From Hysterangium stoloniferum (Eukaryota > Basidiomycota > Agaricomycetes > Hysterangiales > Hysterangiaceae), in NCBI GenBank assembly GCA_015178975.1, contig WHVD01000069.1, positions 248,001-312,000 on the forward strand: a stretch of DNA of 64,000 nt, given 5' to 3'. The position numbers and the translations under genes are program-made. Positions 58,207-64,000 of this stretch are shown one piece after another. The notes under the pieces are model-generated. The model was not told the origin of the DNA. It did not search any database and was given only the letters and a program-made list of their open reading frames with translations. The first letter of the stretch is position 1; every line of letters starts with the position of its first letter.

Positions 58207-61025
58207 CCGCGCCGACGAGTATGCTCGACGGAGCGGTCTATTGCGCATGTGCGTCAGGTGGTACCTTCAGGGGGGTGCGCACGGTCGACCGCAGAGAGAG
58301 GAAAAATAGGAAGCGGGTGGACATCCGCCTGAGGCAGCTGTAGACGCAGTCGGTATGGCATCACGGATCGTTATACAGCGGTGGGTTTTCGGTATGACCT
58401 CGCAACAGAGGGGGGCGTTTATCAACTTCAGTTTTTTTTTTCTTCCCCTTTCCTGTGAGATATTTATAACAAGACGGCTGGGGCCGCTCGGACCGATATT
58501 CTGTATCAGAGAGAAAGAGAGTTTTTATATTACTTAGAGATAGATAATTTAGGCGAGTTGTAAAGAAGGGGAGAATTTGTCCCGGTGATATTTCGAGTTT
58601 TCGTCTGTAATATTTAGAAATTATATGAAGATTCTTTGTTTGATATTATGACTTAGCGAGGACTTCCTTTGCCGTCTGACTGCGAGGTAGCAACAATTGA
58701 CTGCGGGCGATTTTCCGTGTCTTATTTTTGAAGATATAAAGTATGTCTCTACTCGCGTAGGTTGTCAGCATATGGCATATATAGGAACACAGGTCGACGA
58801 AGGAGATGAGGATTCGCTTCGTTTTCAGGGGTCCAGATGCTTGTGGTCAATGCTTTTTCCTCACTGTGTATTGCTCCCGATATGGTGCCCTGCCCTACCT
58901 TCAGGGTCGGTTATGTTTTATGTTTTGCGAAGAAGGGGTTTGTGTCTACCGTGCGAATGCACAACTTTTACAGCGGCAAACAGATGATAACATCCACCAA
59001 CATAGCCGGCGGTAATGCATCCTAGACTCTCAGTGCATGTCAGCGGAAGGCGGCAATGGTGATCAGTGTTCCTTCAGGATCAATCTTCTCTCCGCAAAGA
59101 AGAGGACTTGGGTCTACCGTGCGAATGCACCATTTTTACGGCGACAACCAGATAGTGTACTGTATTTATAACATAACCGGGAGTAATATGGACTTATGCT
59201 AGAATCCCTGCCTTGATAAGTAGTCGTCAAAGCCGTTGGTATTGGGCTCCTAACATGCAAATCGATGTGGTGAATTCATGATGCACTTGGCACTTCGTAG
59301 TAGACGGGGTCGGACCGACTTCCCTTCTGGCAGTATCGCCTCCTTCGTATCCTATTGCTAGCTAAAAAAACAAAAATATCTGAAATCCCCTGAACCCCCC
59401 ATTCCCCCGGATAAATTAGAATCCAGGTATACTTGAAACATTAAACGAGTTGTCCGGAAAACCCATTTCTGCGCCGATGGTGCCCATTGGAAGTCGAATT
59501 CGGAGTTATTGCCTTCTCTGATGGTCTCGGAATATGGCCGGCAAGCATGTGTTCCAAATATCTTTGTGGAGGTGGTAAAGGCCGTAAGAAGGCCTTGATT
59601 ACCACACGTTGCTGAGATGATGGCCATCCATCCGTTCCGCTTATAGACATGCCTCCACAAGACGATGCCAACACATGTGATGTACACTCATTAACCCGCT
59701 AGAAGTATGGTCAACCTCGCAAGCATACGACTCAGGGGGGTGATGGTAGGACGGCTATGGAACAACTGGAAGGAAGAGATCTCATGATTCTAGGTTCAAA
59801 AGCTACTAGCACATTCGTAAGAGGCCGTATCCATGTGGCGTGAAAGTTGGAGATCCTTTGCGCACGGGACCTAGTGATATTATCGCATGACCGTACAGGT
59901 AGTCGGCCTGCGTCCGAATGGTGTCTGTGATGGTCGACTGCTCTTGACGGAATGCCGGTTGAGGTACCCGTTCAGTGGAATGAGCTATGCCGAAGTCAGC
60001 TGATGCAGTGGCCCGTCGTTGCAGTCCTAGGCAATCGGCTATTGGACCTGGAGATCCCTTATATGTACAAACATAGCTATTGTGATGTTCCTTAGTATGC
60101 TTGTCAGATGACCGGCTATGCACAAACAGCAGGGGAAACGAAACTCATGACAAAGGGGTGGATGTTGTACCCCAGAAGAACGGGGCTGTCTCGTTCGGGA
60201 GCTGGGTCGGTTCAGGCTTGAATCCGAGTCAAGAAATGAACTCAGTCTCGGAATGTGGCTGAGTGCTCTTGGCTTACAACGAAAATACGGCGCTTGATAG
60301 ACAAAACATGGCGTGATACTGGTGTTGGGACTTTCATTGGATAACAGACGTCATGCATCGCTCGCTCTCCGTTACGGTGGGTTCGGAGGCGGGAGCAATT
60401 GCAATATTTTTATACTACCCAAAAAACATGTCTGCAACGAGTCACTATTGCCCAGGGGCATCACTACAAATCTATGTTAGTGCCGTCACTTGAATGTTTG
60501 ATTCGGTGCGGCAAGTGCTATCATGTGGTGTTCTTCAAAAGGTTGAACAAGGAGATGCTGTTTTCACAAGTGGATGCACGAGGCTGGCAACGTGGATAAG
60601 GTTAGTCGCTTTCCCTCCAGGAACAAATCGATGAAGGGTAACAGGAGGACTAAATACGGGCTGTCGTCACAGGAGACAGCTGTACCGGTGAAGGTAAACC
60701 CAATGTCAAACCCCGTGCCAGGGCTCCAACTGTGTAGCTAAAAGCGGGTTCGGCGCCGTCACGTTTAAAAATAACTTGTGCTGGGGAAGAGTCGGAAAAA
60801 AAAAATTTATTCAAGAGTATGATTCAAGGGGAATCGGTACACATTCTCTATTAATTGCATGAGAAAGGGTAGTTGTCAGGAAGGGCGGCTGGGACTATTA
60901 GCCTCTGATAGGAATTTTCACGTCTTCCGCAGCCGCTTAAGTAGAGGCGATCATTATTATCACAGGGTTTGATCACAAGCTTCCAAACTAGCGGAGTTCC
61001 TTCCAAATATTTATTTTAATGGTAA
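58207..61025. other. Gene-poor stretch with tandem-repeat remnants
   Basis: No supported gene. Minus-strand frames at 59358-59687 and 59806-60123 (109 and 105 codons) lack recognisable motifs and splice context. Confidence 0.5.
58925..59195 (+). repeat. Diverged tandem pair, about 170 bp apart
   Basis: GAAG-GGGTTTGTGTCTACCG TGCGAATGCACAACTTTTAC ... CATAGCCGGCGGTAATG (58925-59016) is repeated as GAAGAGGACTTGGGTCTACCG TGCGAATGCACCATTTTTAC ... CATAACCGGGAGTAATATGG (59099-59192). Confidence 0.75.
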
Positions 61026-61029
61026 ACCA

Positions 61030-61037
61030 TATAAATA
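61030..61037 (+). promoter_or_regulatory. TATA box of small gene
   Basis: TATAAATA lies 74 bases before the ATG at 61111, followed by a pyrimidine-rich leader (CCCACTTCCCTTCTACCTGC). It is the clearest promoter in the window. Confidence 0.6.
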
Positions 61038-61110
61038 CCAGGTCAGACCCACCTTCTGTTTCCCACTTCCCTTCTACCTGCTTTTCAACACCACACCCCA
61101 TCTCTCAAAT

Positions 61111-61409
61111 ATGCACAGAATCCAACGACGAGTAGCAAACTTTGTCCGTAGCATGGGCAGCTGTGTACGGAGCGATGTGAGATGCCCTACAACCCTTTTC
61201 TTTAAACAGAGTACTGATCATATCACAGAACATGTGCGGTATTCAACCGCGTGCAGTATACAAAGAACTCAACCGTCCCAATAAGGAGGGTAAACCAATA
61301 ATTGAAATGGCATGTACAACCCGCCCGATATGAAGGCCTTGTGCTGATTATTTTCTCTTTTCTCTAGGCAGAAATGTTAGACCCTGAAGACTGTGCATGG
61401 TCAAGATGA
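61111..61409 (+). CDS. Candidate small gene, three exons, 54 aa
   Basis: Proposed exons 61111-61176, 61229-61289 and 61371-61409 close in frame. The product starts MHRIQRRVANFVRSMGSCVR, continues NMCGIQPRAVYKELNRPNKE and ends MLDPEDCAWSR. The introns use GTGAGA...TCACAG and GTAAAC...GGCAG. An alternative acceptor at 61210 would give a different short C-terminus (ending QRTQPSQ). It is basic at the N-terminus with no signal peptide or known domain, and its last four residues do not form a CaaX box, so it is not an obvious pheromone precursor. Family unknown. Confidence 0.35.
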
Positions 61410-62586
61410 ACAAGGAAGCCTTGCGCGTTCAATCATTGCAATGTGAGTTCTTACCCGCCCTCCCACCAGCGGTTCATGCTGAAAATGTTATTCTAGTTTT
61501 TTGCGCACCACTCTCTTTAACCGCATATACCATTCCCGTTTCCCATTACCAGCAATTCCATTCCCACACTCGCATCTGTATTGTATCCCATGTACGACCT
61601 ACGACGGAGAACCATTAACCGAAGGCTAAAAGCAGAATTATATCCGTATCTTACCAGTGTCAGTGTCACGTCTTGTAATGAAAAAAAAAATTTACTGGTC
61701 TATTTCCCCGTGTGATACAATGTATGTGTGAATTGCGAGAACAAAATATGCATCAGGGGTTTGGAAAGGATCTAGGTCGGCTATGTAGATCGTATAGGAT
61801 AATTGAACCACGCTAATGAACTAGTCAATCTAGTGTCGTCAGATGAAGTAGCTGGGCCGGCTATCCCACCTAGATGATCTAGTGGTTTGGAATTCTATTT
61901 CCTGGTGTATGACGCCAGAGATGTCATAGCAAGGCACTCTTCTCTTCCGAGAAAAATTGGACCTACTGCCGATATTACCTCTGATGCGGATATTGATTTT
62001 GAAGATCATAGGTTAGATTCTAAGAATATAATGAAGAAAATTTAACCTGAGAGCCACAGCGTATTGGAAGGATTATGTGCCTTTTGCACACTTGTATGTT
62101 AAAACTTGATCAGTAATTATCTGGAAAGAGGATGTATATCACAACGCATACCATTTTGTCTCTTTTTCTATTTTCATCGCGCCTTACAAGTCCAAGTCTG
62201 TTGTTAGCGAATTCCGAACATCACGAGGGGAGGAGCGGAAGGGGATCGGCCCTGGTCTTGCCATAACTGAGCAGATCTCATCGACATGTAATCCATATGA
62301 TGTCATGAGTGACTGGCCAAGGTACTTTCATATTTCCATGTAACTGTTTCGAGTCGGAAAGCCAACCTGCCCCATTATTTGAAGCTTCAACTGCTATATG
62401 CTCTATGTTGCGATTCTGTTCTGTTCTGTCGAAACCGGCTGTAGCGGCTCACAAACCGGTTGTAAAATATACACTATGTCGTGTATATAGACAGATCAAC
62501 TACACAATAGCCCGCTCAAAAATCCGAATAATATAAGAAAGGTTCGCCATACTTTAGTGTATCTACTTGCCAGTCCTCTTCGTTAC
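61410..62586. other. Gene-poor stretch
   Basis: No supported gene. The small frames at 61397-61618 and 62309-62536 look like chance. AT-rich with an A-run at about 61679-61690. Confidence 0.5.
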
Positions 62587-62757
62587 ATCAGGAATTTGGG
62601 AATGTCTACACCCATTATATATAGTAAGCTTTTATACCGACTAGTAAATAGGGATCTCGCGAAAGTGCCGAGTCTAGCCGAGCTAGCTAGCTCTCCTAGA
62701 TGGCTCTAGACAATATAGACGGCATACTTACTGATCTTCCCACTTTCCTGATGTAAT
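62587..62757 (-). repeat. Dispersed repeat, LTR-like, copy 2
   Basis: The inverted counterpart of 32760-32990, including the AGCTAGCTAGCTC core and CTTTCGCGAGATCCC-type segment. It lacks an internal stretch present in copy 1. Confidence 0.8.
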
Positions 62758-62879
62758 GTTCGACGGGCAACTCCGCACTTTGAATTCCTAGTAATACCAT
62801 AACAGAATAGTACAGTCCAACTATGTAATACATACGCTATGGATACAACATTCACCTACTGACATCAAAAAAACGCATG

Positions 62880-63983
62880 TCAAACCAAGAGCAATAATTT
62901 GGCCGTCAGAATGCTAACGAATTCGTCATGCCTCAACATCGGCGTTGGAAAAGCACTGTAATTGGCTTCCACCCTCAATTGTTGAACCAGTCGATCTGCC
63001 TGCGTATGTTTTATCAGATGCCCGACAGATCTTCGGAGCAGACACACAGAGGGCGTAGGTCCGTATCTTAGCTTGGCCCCATCTGTGCCACAACCAAACC
63101 ATAATCTATCCCCATGTCGCACATGTTGCAAGTTGATTAAATCGGAGGTAGAACCGTTGCATGACCCATCTTTGCCTAGTTGCCGAAGATCCTCGTGAAG
63201 CCAGAACCACTGTGTCAAGATTTCAGCGGACGATGTTTTGTGGCAATAATCAGGCACATACACTTAGCTCTTTTTGGTCAGCGGCTTCCCGCAGCTCTAT
63301 TCCCCATACAAAGTCTTCAAAGGCGAGACGGGCGTGCTTTTGCAAAAGTATAGCGTTTCCCGGGCCACGTATATGCAATTGCACCGTATGGTAGATGGCG
63401 GGACTAACAAACCTCTCGAGGAATTCCATATATTCTCGCTATTCGACGGATATGGGTGAAGAATAAAACCAAATAATTCTTCGTTACCTTTTTGCCGAAG
63501 ACGTCAGGAATCAAATAAACCACCTCAGGATCAACCCCATCATTCCCGGGCTCGTCCTGGAATTTGAAGCGACAACCCGTTACAAGACAAACAGCGCCGT
63601 CTCGTCGCCGCAGCAAAAACTTGAGGAGCTCTTCCTTTAAGAAGGTCGGAGTACTTTTGTCGAAGAACGCGTCAGTCAACGGCCCGCAGCCTTTACTTTG
63701 CAACGCCGCAATTGTCTCGGGAGCTAAAGCATATTGGCGGTTGTCTGGAACTTGCATGACTGTGATAACATGTCATTTTCGGTATTGTTGGGGCTGATAG
63801 ATGATACGCACAAGGAATAATGAGGTGCTTGAGAACCCGTCCCGCCAGTCTATCCAGGGGGGAGTGGTCTATTGGTGCGGAGCCGACACCTTTCATTATA
63901 TAGTTCATGGTTTTAGCAGGTTCGATTGAACGGGCACGCGATTTGAGATAAGCGACTATGCTCGCAGCTTCAATGGATTTCAT
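62880..63983 (-). CDS. HNH-domain protein (Agaricomycete family), possibly truncated at window end
   Basis: Start ATG 63981-63983, MKSIEAASIVAYLKSRARSI. Exon 1 ends HLIIP and joins in frame to FMQVPDNRQYALAPETIAAL. The core reads LLRRRDGAVCLVTG, EVVYLIPDVFGKK, then across a 60-bp intron REYMEFLERFVSPAIYHTVQ and NAILLQKHARLAFEDFVWGI. This follows the fungal HNH pattern: R-D-G-x-C-x-V-T-G early, then N-x-x-x-L-x-x-x-x-H-x-x-F-D-x-x. The usual His of the mid motif (AHIIP-like) reads YLIPD and the FD position reads FED, so nuclease activity may be lost. The last exon (to 62880) is AEILTQWFWLHEDLRQLGKD to the stop. It may begin earlier, beyond the window edge. Confidence 0.7.
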
Positions 63984-64000
63984 TGGGGAAAAGCGACGAT

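Noticed and set aside
61111-61409. Mating-pheromone precursor
   Set aside because: The predicted C-terminus (AWSR or QPSQ) is not a CaaX prenylation motif and there is no neighbouring STE3-type receptor.

Overview
The window reads as nuclear DNA of a filamentous basidiomycete, most likely an Agaricomycete. Coding regions are cut by many 45-60 bp GT-AG introns, gene order is compact with both strands in use, and several families are typical of that class: a DUF6533 seven-helix protein, repeated F-box-like proteins, an HNH-domain protein and a single long FKS1 glucan synthase. Protein names come from reading the translations and recognising motifs; no search was run.

Layout. 0.6-0.8 kb holds a tiny two-exon zinc-knuckle-like gene. 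2.7-4.9 kb (-) is a Gfd2/YDR514C-type exonuclease-fold protein. 5.4-7.4 kb (+) is coatomer delta (delta-COP), followed by an unknown five-exon gene (7.6-8.9 kb, +). 9.6-15.6 kb (-) is 1,3-beta-glucan synthase. 15.6-22.4 kb is gene-poor and repeat-rich: a 76-bp inverted repeat about 3.2 kb apart enclosing an unknown reading frame, a 234-bp foldback, and an 81-bp MITE-like unit with perfect 24-bp inverted ends.

22.7-37.9 kb is a complex segmental-duplication island. A 2-oxoglutarate/Fe(II) oxygenase of the isopenicillin-N-synthase type occurs as two intact copies, one decayed copy and one fragment. An F-box-like gene occurs as one intact 521-codon copy plus several truncated, inverted or shuffled pieces. 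Two 1.2-kb arms of a near-identical inverted repeat (29,455-30,652 and 35,098-36,300) flank one intact oxygenase. One duplicated block has also carried along the 3' end of the neighbouring COX6 gene. An intron-bearing tRNA-Lys(CUU) and a decayed tRNA-like sequence lie in the same island.

37.9-47.7 kb returns to compact single-copy genes: COX6 (-) and a Tra2-like RRM splicing factor (+) sharing a 266-bp divergent promoter, an SCI1-like nuclear protein (-), and two tandem dynamin-family GTPases (-), the first with an apparent one-base frameshift. 47.7-53.5 kb is sparse and has one DUF6533 membrane protein. 53.5-57.8 kb carries a BTB/POZ protein (-) and a DH-PH-FYVE Rho guanine-nucleotide-exchange factor (+). 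57.8-62.8 kb is almost empty apart from short repeats, a G-rich tract, a possible three-exon small gene with a TATA box, and a second copy of the repeat found at 32.8 kb. An HNH-domain gene (-) closes the window.

The housekeeping genes (secretory coat, wall synthesis, respiration, splicing, membrane remodelling, Rho signalling) do not form one pathway. The notable biology is the recent, still homogenising oxygenase/F-box duplication island.
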